Under the pieces are notes generated by a model that did no database searches, was not told the DNA's origin, and worked only from the letters and a program-made list of their open reading frames with translations. From Stomoxys calcitrans (taxonomy: Eukaryota; Arthropoda; Insecta; Diptera; Muscidae), in contig NC_081554.1 of NCBI RefSeq assembly GCF_963082655.1, positions 51,896,750 to 51,960,749 on the forward strand: DNA of 64,000 nt. Direction: 5' to 3'. Every line of letters begins with the position of its first letter. The stretch's first letter is position 1. Positions 52,130-63,934 of the stretch are shown piece after piece. The position numbers and the translations under genes are program-made.

Positions 52130-52925
52130 GAACCGGAAGTGCCCCATTTCCGTAAGAAAGTCTGACCGTAACATCGAAATTTGGGGTTTATCAAAGGATA
52201 GTCCAAGGCTCGTCAGAAGCATAACTAGACCAATACTAACTAACTCGTTGGATAGTAGTTTGGTGGACGATGATGTAGAAGCAGTGCAGCGTAAGTACGT
52301 TAACACACATACAGAACAGATGTTGCCTTGACACAGGTGGAACTATGACAACCAAGCATACAAGGCACTGAAGACAGTTGTAGATGTCCAACCCTGCACA
52401 TACTGTTAAGGTATGAGGCAGCCACAGCAGCTTTGAAATTTAAGACGATGGGAGACTGAGTAACATTTAAGAGCCGGTCATACCATCACGGCACAATCGA
52501 GACGACTATAGGAAACCTAAAGGGATTGGAAGAGGTTTCTGATCGTAGACCTGAGACGGCACTTGAGGCCAAGTGCCTGTGGTATTGCCTCCTGAAAGAT
52601 CATGCTTCGCATATGGATAAAGTATGAAGGGCAGGGTGGCCCTTGGTGTCTGCATTGAGGTCCCAGGCAATGAGATGTGTTTCCGACTGCCTAATCATAA
52701 TACGATCCAAGCGGTGGAGATATGAGCCATCGTGGAAGGCTTGAGGTGCTATGATGTTAATGCGAGAACGTCGAGGTGAACATCTTTATGAATATTAAAC
52801 TGCCAGTGTGGGCTGAGACAGGACTGTATGAAGGAGATAAAGGCCTTCTCGCGCGCAAGCACTTTGGCGCGGATACAATACCGGACTCGAACCCACTTGC
52901 ACCCACTTTTTCAACCTAACCTTAA
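52130..52925 (+). pseudogene. I/LOA-like non-LTR C-terminal remnant with CCTAA-type tail
   Basis: The codons include GLSKDSPRLVRSITRPILTN, then ATAALKFKTMGDW (52420-52465), HGTIETTIGNLKGL (52487-52530) and CVSDCLIII in changing frames. This resembles the region between RT and RNase H, where the related motif is 'A--AL-LK--G-W'. The 3' end 'tttttcaacctaaccttaac' (52910-52929) matches the tails at 9321 and 56288. Strongly decayed; only the tail and a few motifs are solid. Confidence 0.65.
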
Positions 52926-52962
52926 CTTTAGTAGTCCGAAATCTCAAATTAAAAATACAATT

Positions 52963-54010
52963 AAAATGGCATTAAGTTCGGCCGGGCCAAACTTAGGTAC
53001 TCACCATCCTGAATTCTGCTAAAACTATACCCTTGAAACAATTCAATCGGGTCTTGATTGAGGCTTTTGCGGTCTCAAGAAGTTACATCGGGGTGTCGGT
53101 TGTTAAGGGGCCTATATCTTACCTACCGGGTAGAATTCGATGTGAGTATTGGAGGAGACAAGTGTACTTCACGTACTAAGTTTCAGCCAAATCGGGCAAA
53201 AACTAAGGCTTCTAGGAGTCTAATCCGGAGATTGGTTTAATTGGGGTATATAAATATACTTACGAAGTTTTGAAGGGTATAGATGCCCTGCAGAAGTCAA
53301 ATCAGGGGTTCATTTTATATGGGGGCTATATCGGCAGTTTATATACCGTTTCGGAAAATATTTAGCATATGCATAGGTTGTAAGTTATAACGGAAGTCCT
53401 TGTGCCAAATTTTAGCCAAATTCGATGAACTTTAACGCTTCTATGGACTAAAGAAATCAAAACCGGGGATCGGTTTATATGGGGGCTATATCATCGGATG
53501 ACAGTTGAGGTTTCTAGGAGCTCAATAAGTCAAATCCTGGAATCGGTTTATATGGCGCTTTATCAGTTTTCAAAACGATTCGTAGCATACTAGGCACAAA
53601 TGTTGGAAGTCGTAACAGAAGACGTTGTGCGAAATTTCAGCCTAGCCGGATCAAAATTGAGTCTTCGAGGGGCTCAAGGAGCCAATTTAGGGGATGGGCT
53701 TATATGTGGTCTATATCAGTTTTTAGACCGATTGGCATACTTAGCACACTTGGCACAAATTTTGAAAATCTTAATAGAAGCCCTCGTGCCAAATAACAGC
53801 CAAATCGCATGAAAATTGAGGCTTCTTCGGGCTCAAGAAGTCAAAACCGGATAGGGGGCTATATCAGCTTTTAGACCGATTCGATCGTACAGACAGATGT
53901 TGGAAGTCATAAAAAAAATCCTTATGTAAAATTATGCCACATCAGACTAAAATTGGGGCTTCTGGGGGGTCGAGAAATCAAAAGCCGGGGATCGGTTTAT
54001 ATGGGAGCTA
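52963..54010 (+). repeat. HINE-like element, head and ~6 monomers
   Basis: The head is at 52971-53025 ('cattaagttcggccgggcc', 'aaacttaggtactcacc'). Monomers have 'ggggatcggtttatatgggg' and 'gaagtcataacggaagtcct'. Their spacing is irregular, so this is an older subfamily. There is no tail; it abuts an oppositely oriented copy. Confidence 0.78.
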
Positions 54011-54530
54011 TCAGATCGATTCAGATTTGGATATAGCTGCCATAGAGACCGATCTCTTCATTCAAAAGTCTTGGCACCATATTAGGCGGAAATTTATTAT
54101 AGCGAGTTGTGTTAGGCTCTTCGACAACGCTGTTTAATATGGCTCAAATCGGCCCAGATTGGGAGATAGCTGTCATATATACCAATCTTTCGATTGTAAA
54201 AAGTAAATTTATTAACCGATTTTTCATAATGAGTAACGTTAGGCCCCTGGACATTCGTACCGAGTATGGTACCATAAAACCACATTTCTCTAAAATTTGA
54301 CACAGTGGACTGTTGGACTTTTCGACATTCATGTTCAATATGTACCAGATCGGTCTAATTCGGATATAGCTGCCATATGGACCGATCTCCCGAGGCACGG
54401 TGAGTGAGTTGCAAATCGCAACCATTATTCTTTGCATCCTTAAAAACAGATACCGAGCAAAGAATTCGACAAATGCGATCCATGGGTATCTAATATTCGG
54501 CCTCGCCAAACTTAACACACTTTAACTTGT
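54011..54530 (-). repeat. HINE-like element, minus orientation, ending in its head
   Basis: Reverse monomers 'gatatagctgccatagagac', 'gatagctgtcatatatacca' and 'gatatagctgccatatggac' lead to the reverse head at 54488-54530 ('taatattcggcctcgccaaa', 'cttaacacactttaacttgt'). With the preceding copy it forms a head-out inverted pair. Confidence 0.78.
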
Positions 54531-54794
54531 TCCTGCATGGATTTCGTTGTATTCGAGCCTTCACTCGCCAAACCATTTCAGGTATTGTGCAGTTTTTTTT
54601 TTTTTTGGACCAACACCATTGCGTTTGGCAAAGCTGCCAGCTTCGTGTAAACGATTTGTTTGTTAACACTTCGTGTTAGCCACCCTGTATACTTAACGGA
54701 AATGTTCTATGAAAATCGAATGTTTTGGCATTCAAGATTCGTTTTCCTGGGAGGGACGAATGGAGAGCGAATGCCATGTTTGAGGAGGATGAGA
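54531..54794. other. Unassigned sequence before the RNase H region
   Basis: It contains a 16-T run at 54592 and 'cgatttgtttgttaacactt'; nothing is recognised. It may be the 5' part of the non-LTR remnant that follows. Confidence 0.4.
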
Positions 54795-56303
54795 AATCGA
54801 TTTTCACAGATAACTGCAAGATGGAGTCAGATTGGTCAGTGATTAAGGATCTACTACGGACTCAATATCGGTGTCTCTGAGACAGTACCCGCAAGAGAAA
54901 TTCTGCCCAGGGATTTACTGCTCTCCAAACTCAGGATTTATGTGGACAGCATGGCGGCTTTCAAGGCTTCTGGTTCGAGGACGGTGAGGTCGAGGTGTGT
55001 GGCAGATTGTTTACAGTCCCTGGATAGGCTCCGAGTGTATATGGGGTCCCAGACATGAGGGGATTCCAGGAAATTAGAAAGCGGACGAATACGCCAGGAG
55101 TTCTTGTCTACATGCCATTTGTCGAGCTACTGAACAAAGTAGAAAATATGGCTAGAGCGGCAAGATGGTACTCGGCCGAATGATTGCCGGTCTGCTAGGG
55201 CGCTCTGGCCGATCATCCAACGGAGGAGGACGAAAAGTTACTGGCGTTCGATAAGAGGGTGATGAGTACCTTAACAGGGATAATAACCGGACCCTGTGCA
55301 GGGATTACCGCACAATGACTTCTGCAGGAGTTGTCTTGGTGAGGATGAAAAGGAGACTATCGAGGACTAGCACTGCTCATTTCCGGGTCTGCAAGGACGC
55401 ATGTTCTCCTCTCTGGGGAGGCGATTCTTCTACAATCCAGAGAATCTTGCGAACGGGATTTACCGCCCTTAACTCAGGATTTATGTGGATAGTATGGGGG
55501 CGCTCTAGGCTTGGGGTCGAGGATAGTGAGATCAGTATGCGTTGCGAATTATTTGAAGTCCCTGGATAGGCTCCGGGTCCACGGTGTGACGCTGACATGG
55601 ATACCTGGATATGAGGGGATTCCAGGACATGAGGAGGAGGACGAGAGCGCCAGGAGGGGTTCGTATGCACCGGGCGGACCCATCGGTCTTGCCTAAATGC
55701 CATTTGTCGAGCTACTGGACACAGTAGTAGTGATGCCCAGAGCGTCTTCGGTGGCGTGATGGTTGCCGGACTGCAAAGGCGCTCTGGTCTATCATTGACT
55801 AGAGGAGGACGAAGGAGTGCTGGCTTTCGATAAGAGGTCAATGAGTTCATAACCGGGCACTGTGTCATAGGCCGCACGGCGACGCGCATGAGAATACCGA
55901 ACAAAAACTTCTCCAGGAGTTGCCTTGGTGAGGATGAGAAGGAGACTATGGAGAACTAGCTCTCCCCATTTCTAGGGAGGCCGTTCTTCTGCGATCTAGG
56001 TGATCTTGAAAACAATCCCTTGGGAGGTCTCCTGGGATTTGTTGAAGGGATGGGATGGTTCCGACGGGGGGTGCCATAAGCTCCGGGGAAGGCACATACA
56101 TGTTTATGTGGGAAAGGACTTTTCACCCCCCGCTCTGGTTCTCCTTTCCTCCTGTTCCTTTCATTCGTGTAAAACCTCTGGATGTGGTCCGAGGTCTTAC
56201 ATCATCTTCCTTTTCTCTTTCTTTTCAGGAGTATAACAATGGGCCAAACTGGCCTGGGAGTGAACTCACCTTTGGTGGGCAATCCATTCAACCTAACCTA
56301 ATC
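54795..56303 (+). pseudogene. I/LOA-like non-LTR 3' end with duplicated RNase H and zinc-finger region
   Basis: Codons include LRIYVDSMAAFKASGSRTVR (54931-54990), and a second time LRIYVDSMGALEA-like and TLTWIPGYEGIPGHEE (55590-55640), RRGSYAPGG: RNase H with the VDS catalytic Asp and the 'WIPGH-GI-GNE-AD' motif. Each copy is followed by a CLGEDEKET-finger. The 3' UTR includes 'cttttcaggagtataacaat' and ends 'caacctaacctaatcttgg' (56289-56307). Stops and frameshifts make it inactive. Confidence 0.86.
54897..56008 (+). repeat. ~550-bp diverged tandem duplication (RNase H + finger)
   Basis: 'ctcaggatttatgtggacag' at 54931 recurs as 'ctcaggatttatgtggatag' at 55474. 'gccatttgtcgagctact' occurs at 55112 and 55689, and 'gttgtcttggtgaggatgaa' / 'gttgccttggtgaggatgag' at 55330 and 55919. 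The copies differ by many substitutions and by an insertion in copy 2 (55600-55680), so the duplication is old. Confidence 0.9.
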
Positions 56304-57230
56304 TTGGTTAAGGGCTGAACCTCACTTTCTGTGTGATATACCATCCTCGTTCATAAAGCTGCCAAAGTAGCCTTCTCAAGTTAATTATGAATTTTTTCAC
56401 ATAAACAGCAGTTTGTATCCCGGACAACAGAATTGTGAATTTTCACATAAACAGCAATTTGGATCCCGTACAAAATGATTGTTACTCCCTACGATGGTTG
56501 TTGTGAATTTTCTCTTGAGAATGTAAAGCTTCATGGCGTTTACAAAACTCATTTGAAGTTGAGTGGAATTGAGCGCACTTATGTTATATTTTTATTCGGA
56601 CTCTGCATTTGTTTTCCCATTTCCAAGAGTATGAATTTTAACGTAGCAAATAAAACCGAGAGCAACACAACATCAACAAACAAAATATGTGAAGGAATCA
56701 TTAAAACAACGAAAAAATAAGTAAATGTAAGCCCTGGATTGCATTGAAATTCAATTAGTCCAACGGCTTTTTAAACAAAACGCCACTGCAACTGTTGAAT
56801 TCAAAACTCAACTGCAGTAGTACCAGAGAAGTGATGAGATTTTTGACCCCGTCCCAAACATGGACAGACGGGGAAGTGTGAAGAGTTTTTCTGTTCAACA
56901 TTTTCACTCAAACCCTTCAGAACGTTTGCTTTGGCTAGGTTTTCCAACAATGTTGTATGCAAATTTATCCCCCCCGCCAAAAAAAGAAACCAAAATTGTT
57001 TGTTGCACATTTAAAGTAGTTTTTTCCCTGATGTTATCGCGTTAACAATTCTCCATTGTTTGTAAGCTAAAATGCTCAGCTAATAGGATTTTGTAAAATT
57101 CAAAAAAGTTGTAGTTTATAGTTTTGCGGTAAAATCCTAAATTTTTGATAGCACTAAATCAAAGCTGAGAATTGGTAAGGACAATTAAAAATTCATAAAT
57201 ATTTTTAGAAATTAGATTTGTAGAATAAAA
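56304..57230. other. Unassigned sequence
   Basis: A local direct repeat of 'gtgaattttcacataaacag' and 'cagtttggatcccg'-like words is at 56386-56475. Otherwise no element or gene is recognised; the ORF at 56475-56720 has no domain. Confidence 0.45.
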
Positions 57231-57231
57231 C

Positions 57232-59298
57232 AAGTAAAAGCGTCGGGCCGAATCTTATATACCCTCCACCATGGATCGCATTTGTCGAGTTCTTTTCCCG
57301 GCATCTCTTCTTAGGCAAAAAAGAATAAAAGAAAAGCTTTGCTCTGCTAGTAGAGCGATATGGTCCGGTTCGGACCACAATTAAATTCTATGTTGGAGAC
57401 CTGTGTAAAATGTCAGCCAATTTGAATAAGAATTGCGCCCTTTGGGGGCTCAAGAAGTAAAATAGAGAGATCGATTTATATGGGAGCTGTATCAGGCTAT
57501 AGACCGATTCTGACGGGTCATAAGAGGATCCGTCGTACAAAATTGCAAGCAAATCGGATAATAATTGCGACCTCTAGAGGCTCAAGAAGTCAAGATCCCA
57601 TATCGGTTTATATGGCAGCTACATCAGGTTCTGAACCGATTTGAACCTTATTTGGCACAGTTATTGAAAGTCGTCACAAAATACGTCATTTAAAATTTAA
57701 GCCAAATCGGATGACAATTGCGCCCTCTAGTTGTTCAAGAAGTTAAGATTTAAGATCGGTTTATATGGCAGCTATATCAGGTTATTGACCGATTTGAACC
57801 ATACTTAGCGCAGTTGTTGGAAGTCATAGCAAAACACGTCCTGCAAAATTTCAGTCAAATCGGATACGAATTGCGCCCTCTAGAGGCTCAAGAAGACAAG
57901 ACCCAAGATCGGTTTATAACGCAGCTATATCAGGTTATGGACCGATTTAAACTATTCTTTACACAGGTGTTGGAAGTCATAACAAAACACGTCGTGCAAA
58001 ATTTCAGCCAATTCGGATAGGAATTGCGTCCTCTAGAGGCTTAAGAAAACAAAACCCATACTTGGCACAGTTGTTGCATGTCGTAACAAAACACGTTGTT
58101 GAAAATTTCATTCCAATCGGATAAGAATTGCGCCCTCTAGAGGCTCAAGAAGTCAAGACCCAAGATCGGTTTATATGACAGCTATATCAAGTTATGGACC
58201 GATTTGAACCATACTTGACACAATTGTTGCATGTCGTAACAAAACACGTAGTTGAAAATTTCATTCCAATCGGATAAGAATTGCGCCCTCTAGAGGCTCA
58301 AGAAGTCAAGACCCAAGATCGGTTTATATGACAGCTATATCAAGTTATGGACCGATTTGAACCATACTTGACACAATTGTTGCATGTCGTAACAAAACAC
58401 GTAGTTAAAAATTTCATTTCAATCGGATAAGAATTGCGACCTCTAGAGGCTCAAGAAGTCAAGAAGTCAAGACCCAAGATCAGTTTATGTGACAGCTATA
58501 TTAGGGTATGGAACGATTTGAACCATACTTGGCACAGTTGTTGCATGTCGTAATAAAACACGTAGTTGAAAATTTCATTCCAATCGGATAAGAATTGCGC
58601 CCTGTAGAGGCTCAAGAAGTCAAGACCCAAGATCGGTTTATATGGCAGCTATATCAAGTTATAGACCGATTTGAACCATACTTGGCACAGTTGTTCGATA
58701 TCATGACAAAACACGTCAGGCAAAATTTCATTCTAATCGGATAAGAATTGCGCCCTCTAGAGGCTCAAGAAGTCAAGACCCAAGATCGGTTTATATGTCA
58801 GCTATATCAAGTTATAGACCGATTTGAACTATTCTTTATACAGGTGTTGGATATCAGAACAAAACACGTCGTGCAAAATTTCAGCCAATTCGGATAGGAA
58901 TTGCACACTCTAGACGCTCAAGAAGTCAAGACCTCAGATATGTTCATAAGACAGCTATATCAGGTTATGAACCGATTTCAACCATACTCAGCATATTTGT
59001 TGTTAGTCATAGTAAAACATCTCATGCAAAATTTCAGTCAAATCGGATAAGAATTGTGCCCTATAGCGGCTCAAGAAGTCAAGATCCCAGATCGGTTTGT
59101 ATGGCAGCTATATCAAAACGTGGACTGACATAGCCCATTTACAATCCCAACCGACCTACACTAATAGAAAGTATTTGAGCAAAATTTCAAGCGGCTAGCT
59201 TTACTCTTTCGAAAGTTAGCGTGCTTTCGACAGACAGACGGACGGACATGGCTAGTTCGACTTAAAATGTCAAGACGATCAAGAATATATATACTTTA
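57232..59298 (+). repeat. HINE-like element (head and ~12 monomers), interrupted in its tail
   Basis: The head at 57243-57275 has 'gcgtcgggccgaatc' and TATACCCTCCACCATGG. Monomers step by 153 bp ('cgccctctagaggctc' at 58131 and 58284). The tail at 59225-59298 has 'gacagacagacggacggaca' and 'aagaatatatatacttta', and stops at A. The missing end 'tggggtcttagactaatatt' is at 61080-61165, on the far side of a Helitron. Confidence 0.92.
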
Positions 59299-61079
59299 CT
59301 AGCTGACCCGGGCCCGCTCCGCTGCGCCTTCTTTTGCTTTAAATGGAACAAAAGTTTCCTTGGAATATTTATTTTCGACAATTAAAGATCTTTTAGTGAA
59401 ATACCATGCTACGAAAATGGTATATCGCTTGACCAACAGTTAAACAAGCCTTTATATGAATCCCATATTATATTTATTGGTCTACGAATTTAAGTTTGGA
59501 TGTAAGGTGTACTCCATTCTTAAAATATGTATTCTACTCCCAAATACCTTTATTTGAGCCCCATATTGCGATGGTCACTAAAAAATTGCGGTTTGTGGGG
59601 TATTCTTGGGTATCAATTCTAGTGAAAATGGGTATAAATTCTTGCTCTACCCCCCAATACCTTTCATTTAAGCTTCACATTGACTAGGTCGGTAAATATG
59701 CCCGATTTAGGGGTGTTTTGGCGATTGGGGTGGTCCCTAAAACACTCACTAAGCCCGGAAAATATATCAGCAATGTACTCTATTCTCATATATCTATATA
59801 TCATTTATTTGAACCCCATATTGCCATCGCCCTCAAAATTGGATATCAAATTTGTTTTCTAATCTCTAATTAAGTCAGTAAATATGTGGGTTTTGGGGTA
59901 TTGGCCCTAAAAATTATGAATATTTATTTCCACTCTCTTTAAGACCCAAATTGTCTTGGTGAGCAAATACGCCCTATTTGGGGATTGTTATGGTGGTGGG
60001 ACGTTCGTTAGACAGTTGGCCCCTAATGTTGATATCAGATACGTGGTCTACTCCTACATACCTTTAATTTGAGCCCCATATTTTCATAGTCGGCAAACAT
60101 GACCGGCTTGGGGGTGTTTTGTGGGATGGGCGGCCACTCAGTGCGTCGGATTCGTGTTCTACTTTAAAAGCCCTCTTATTTGAGCCTCATATTGCAATAG
60201 TCAGAACATACTTACTATTTGGGTGGTGTTGCGGGGGTGGCGTAGCCCCATAGACACTTTTCCCGAATATTGATATCAAATTCGTGATTTACTCCCAAAG
60301 ACCTTTCATTGGAGCCCCATATTGCTATGGTCGTAAATTTGTCCCCTTTGGGGGATGTTTTTGGGGAGAGGTGGCCTCCCAAATACTTGGTCCCATATTT
60401 GGATATAGGATTCTCATTCTACACTCAAATACCTTTTATTTAAGCCCCATATTGCCATGGTCAGTAAATAAGTCCTGTTTGGGGGGTATTTTGGGAAAGG
60501 GGTGGACCCCCAGAAACGTGGTCCCACATTTGGATATCAGATTCGTATTCTACTCGCAAATACCTTTCATTTGAGTCCCATATTGCCATGATCGGTATAT
60601 ATGTCCGATTTAGGGGTGTTTTGGGGCTTGGGGTGGTCCCTATAGCACTTGGTCCAACTATTGGATATCAGATACATTTTATTATCCTAAATACCTTTCA
60701 TTTGAGTCCCATATTGTCGTGATTGGTCTAAGTATATGTTTGGTAGGTTTTAGGGTGGGGCGGTCCCCCTAGGTACCCCATCCAAAATTTGGACACCAAA
60801 TTTTTATTTTTAGGGTACTATATGAGAGCACACAAAATTTCGCTTAAATCGCACCACCCGTCTCCGAGGTCTGGCGTTTCTGAAAATTAGGGTAAGGGGG
60901 AGGGTCCGCCCCCCCTTCAGATATCAAAAAATGTAGTACCCTATTTACACCACGGGGTCATTATGCACCATCTGTGAAAATTTCAAGAAAATTGGTTCAG
61001 CCTTTTCTGAGTCTATAAGGAACACACAAACATACAAACAAACAAATCAACAAACACAAATTGATTTTTATATATAAGA
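59299..61079 (-). mobile_element. Non-autonomous Helitron, copy 4, inserted precisely in a HINE-like tail
   Basis: Minus strand: starts TCTTATATATAAAAATCAAT at 61079 and ends CCGGGTCAGCTAG at 59299, with A on one side and T on the other and no duplication. The flanks join into 'atatactttatggggtctta', the sequence of intact tails near 19030, which shows the exact insertion point. It has ~131-bp degenerate units as in copy 3, but several units fewer. No coding region. Confidence 0.95.
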
Positions 61080-61165
61080 TGGGGTCTTAGACTAATATTT
61101 CGAGGAGTTACAAACAGAATGACGAAATTGATATACCACCATCGTATGGTAGAGGGTTTAAAAAC
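61080..61165 (+). repeat. Terminal part of the interrupted HINE-like tail
   Basis: 'tggggtcttagactaatatt', 'tcgaggagttacaaacagaa' and 'tatggtagagggtttaaaaa' complete the tail left at 59298. The last part is the subterminal inverted repeat of the head. Confidence 0.9.
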
Positions 61166-61235
61166 ATTCCACGAGGTCCTTCAAAATTGGTTCAAAATTG
61201 CATATATGGTACTGTAGGGTGATAGGGTTTTATAC

Positions 61236-61285
61236 AGTCGGCACCGCCCGACTTTTGCCCTTCCCTACTGGTTTTTATTTTCACT
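61236..61285 (+). mobile_element. Short Jockey-type 5'-end fragment
   Basis: 'caccgcccgacttttgccct' and 'tccctactggttt' match the first bases of J2 at 32811-32845 with one or two differences. Nothing of the ORF follows. Confidence 0.7.
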
Positions 61286-61645
61286 CCATGGTATTGCCAA
61301 TATTTGCCTATTAATTAAAACATTGTTTCGCATATTTCCATCTATTTATTTTATATTAATATTTAATGGACGATTTTTATTCCATTTAATCCATGCCCAT
61401 CAATTCATTCATTTAGGTAATTGCACATTATATGAAAGGCAATGCGTTCGCACGCACGCACGCGTTCCTACACACAACTAGAGCGCTTTGACCAATGTCG
61501 CACAATGCCTAAGCATATGCAATTAATTTAATGCCATTTATTTCAATTCATTCATTTCGTGTCATTTGTCAGCTGTCCCCAAAGTAGCAGCAACAGTCCA
61601 GTAAATGTGTTGACACCACATGTATGCGAATTATTTGTTTCAAAA

Positions 61646-61671
61646 GTGTGTGTGTGTGTGTGTGTGTGTGG
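61646..61671 (+). repeat. (GT)n microsatellite
   Basis: Thirteen uninterrupted GT units. Confidence 0.95.
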
Positions 61672-62677
61672 TTATACTACAACACTTGCATTTCGTATAT
61701 AACAATTAATTTCCCAAATGTATTAAAATTTCACATTGTCCAGTTTGTCAAACAAGAAAGAGTTTGTGATGTTCCCTAATATGTGTATATGGGAAATTCT
61801 CCGTGTATGTGTACATGGAGGTATAACGAGAGATTTTAAAAGAAGCTGTGAGAAGTTACATATGAAAGGTCTAAGTTCAGGCAAAGCCCTCCTTTTCTAG
61901 ACCAAAACTTTCCGCAACGCCTCATATGTCATAACTCACTTTTATTCTATATGCCCATGCATGCCCAACCAAAGACTTTCTTATAACCTCCACATAACCA
62001 GATGCTGACTACATATTGAAACCATATGCTGTGCACTACGATGATGATGTTACACATTTATGGGCCAATAAAATTTTCATATCTACCAGTCAAGAACAAG
62101 CAACAAAGTTTTATTTAGTTTTTTTGGCTTTTTTTTTTGTTCTTCCATTTTGCTGACCACTCAGCATGAATAAATTGTTCAAAGTTTGGCCAAAAATAGA
62201 GCAGATTTTAATATATGGTCACCATCATTCCATATCAGCATTCGAAATGATTTGCTTTGCCCTAGTCTAGTTTTGTTCTCTTTCCTTTCTTTTCTGGTTA
62301 GAGATTTTTGGCTTGATATAATTGCTGGGGCGGAAAACACTGGCCTAACATGACAGATTTATCAAAAATAAAACTTTTCGCCTGTTTACCAAACTTAACT
62401 AAATGACTTTGGTGTCGACTTTGTTGGTGTAATCCATGCTCGTTGTTGTTGTTGCCACACAACTTTCTGTGAAAATGATGATAAGCTGTCTGGAGTGGGG
62501 AAGGGAGACAAAAAAAAAGCGGCTCATTTCCCCACAATTGTGGATTGCTGCAGAATCGTTCCGTTGAGACGCCAAAAACGAAATGATTAAGGGAATTGTG
62601 TGGGAATCCTACAAGTTGATTGATGACCGTTTGTCAGTGACAGATGACATGCGTGTTATTATAATTGTTCTTTGTTT

Positions 62678-63160
62678 GATTGTAGTTGTTGGGGGGAGGA
62701 GGGGGTGGGCGGAAATGAAAACATTAAAAACTTTTTTTTTTCTTTCAACATGCCTTTAACTACCATTTTAACAAGCACCAGCATTTGTTTGGCAAAAAGA
62801 CTTAAATATGGTGGTGGCTGATAATTAGAAGGACATGAGAAATTTATATAAAAACTCAAATTTGGGATGTAAGCACCAAACGAGATATAATTGTACGTTA
62901 ATGCATTAGACAAAAAAAAAACAACTCCTAAGGATATGCTATACATTTTGATTGTAGTAGTTGGGGGCGGAAATCACAACATTTAACTACTATTTTTACC
63001 AGCATCAGCATTTGTTTTGCAAAAAGACTTCAAAATGGTGACACGAGCAATTTATAGAAACTCGAATTTGTGATGTAAATACCAAATAAAATCATATTTG
63101 AACATTAATGAATAAGACCAAAAAAAACAACGCCTAAGGATATGCTTTACACTTCCAATA
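62678..63160 (+). repeat. Diverged tandem duplication of otherwise unique sequence
   Basis: 'gattgtagttgttgggggg' at 62678 recurs as 'gattgtagtagttgggggcg' at 62950. The two units share 'accagcatttgtttggcaaa' / 'tcagcatttgttttgcaaaa', 'tgtaagcaccaaa' / 'tgtaaataccaaa', and end 'cctaaggatatgctatacat' / 'cctaaggatatgctttacac'. The step is ~272 bp and shrinks by a deletion in the second unit. No known element is recognised. Confidence 0.88.
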
Positions 63161-63469
63161 AATACCAATAGCTCAAAGTATGCTACGAAAGAATAAATTT
63201 TAAGGACACAATGCTAGAAGAAAGAAGGTACGTCATCTAAACTTAAACTGAACTAAGCGTCGTAATGAAAAAGTTAGATAAATTTCTAATTCCTTCTATA
63301 AAATCGAAATTTTCATGAAATTCGGTCAAAACTTAAATATTTGCTTCGAAAATTCTTAATGCCCGTATTTCCTTAAATAAGCCTCGTCGAGCAAAAGTAA
63401 GGTCGATTCATGATCACTTCCAAATATTATAAAATTTGATAAAAATTAGGAATTAGTTTGTCTTTTGCC

Positions 63470-63765
63470 ACCGTGGCGCAGAGGTTAGCATGTCCGCCTA
63501 TGACGCTGAACGCCTGGGTTCGAAACCAGGCGAGACCATGAGAAAAAAATTTTCAGCGGTTCCTAATGCTGGCAACATTTGAGAGGTACTATACCACGTA
63601 AAACTTTTCTCTACAGAGGTGTCGCACTGCGGCACGCCGTTCGGACTCGGCTATAAAAAGGAGGCCCCTTATCATTGAGCTTAAACTTGAATCGGACAGC
63701 ACTCATTGATATGTGAGAAGTTTGCCCCTGTTCCTTAGTGAAATGTTCATGGGCAAAATTTGGAT
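63470..63765 (+). mobile_element. tRNA-derived SINE, best-preserved copy
   Basis: The head 'gccaccgtggcgcagaggtt' holds the A box, and 'ctgggttcgaaaccaggc' a perfect B box (GGTTCGAAACC) at 63517-63527. The body has 'gtcgcactgcggcacgccgt', 'aaaaaggaggccccttatca' and the 3' end 'atgttcatgggcaaaatttg'. The tRNA-like 5' part (~70 bases) resembles a folded tRNA with a degraded anticodon arm. It serves as the reference for the other copies. A TSD is not obvious. Confidence 0.93.
63517..63527 (+). promoter_or_regulatory. RNA polymerase III B box of the SINE
   Basis: GGTTCGAAACC matches the consensus GGTTCGANNCC exactly. The A-box-like TGGCGCAGAGG lies ~40 bases upstream, the normal tRNA spacing. 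Confidence 0.85.
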
Positions 63766-63934
63766 TTTTGCTCTAAAATGCTCAGTTTGATAGATGCAAT
63801 CATAGAAAGTTTTCCATGAGTATCTTTTATTTTTTGGCCGCTTGTTATCAAAATTTTTAATTTTTGGAAGTGATCATAAATTAACCTTACTGTTGCTCCA
63901 ATACGCTTAGATATGGCCATTGAAAGTTTCGAAG

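Larger units (their letters stand above)
61286..63469. other. Mostly unassigned sequence
   Basis: Apart from the (GT)n run and the tandem duplication listed separately, I see nothing recognisable. 'gttgttgttgccacac' lies at 62444. Confidence 0.45.

Noticed and set aside
55377..55904. 175-codon minus-strand ORF
   Set aside because: It is the antisense shadow of the duplicated RNase H region on the plus strand.
63470..63545. A tRNA gene
   Set aside because: The A and B boxes are good, but the anticodon arm does not fold and the same head is attached to a SINE body at several loci.
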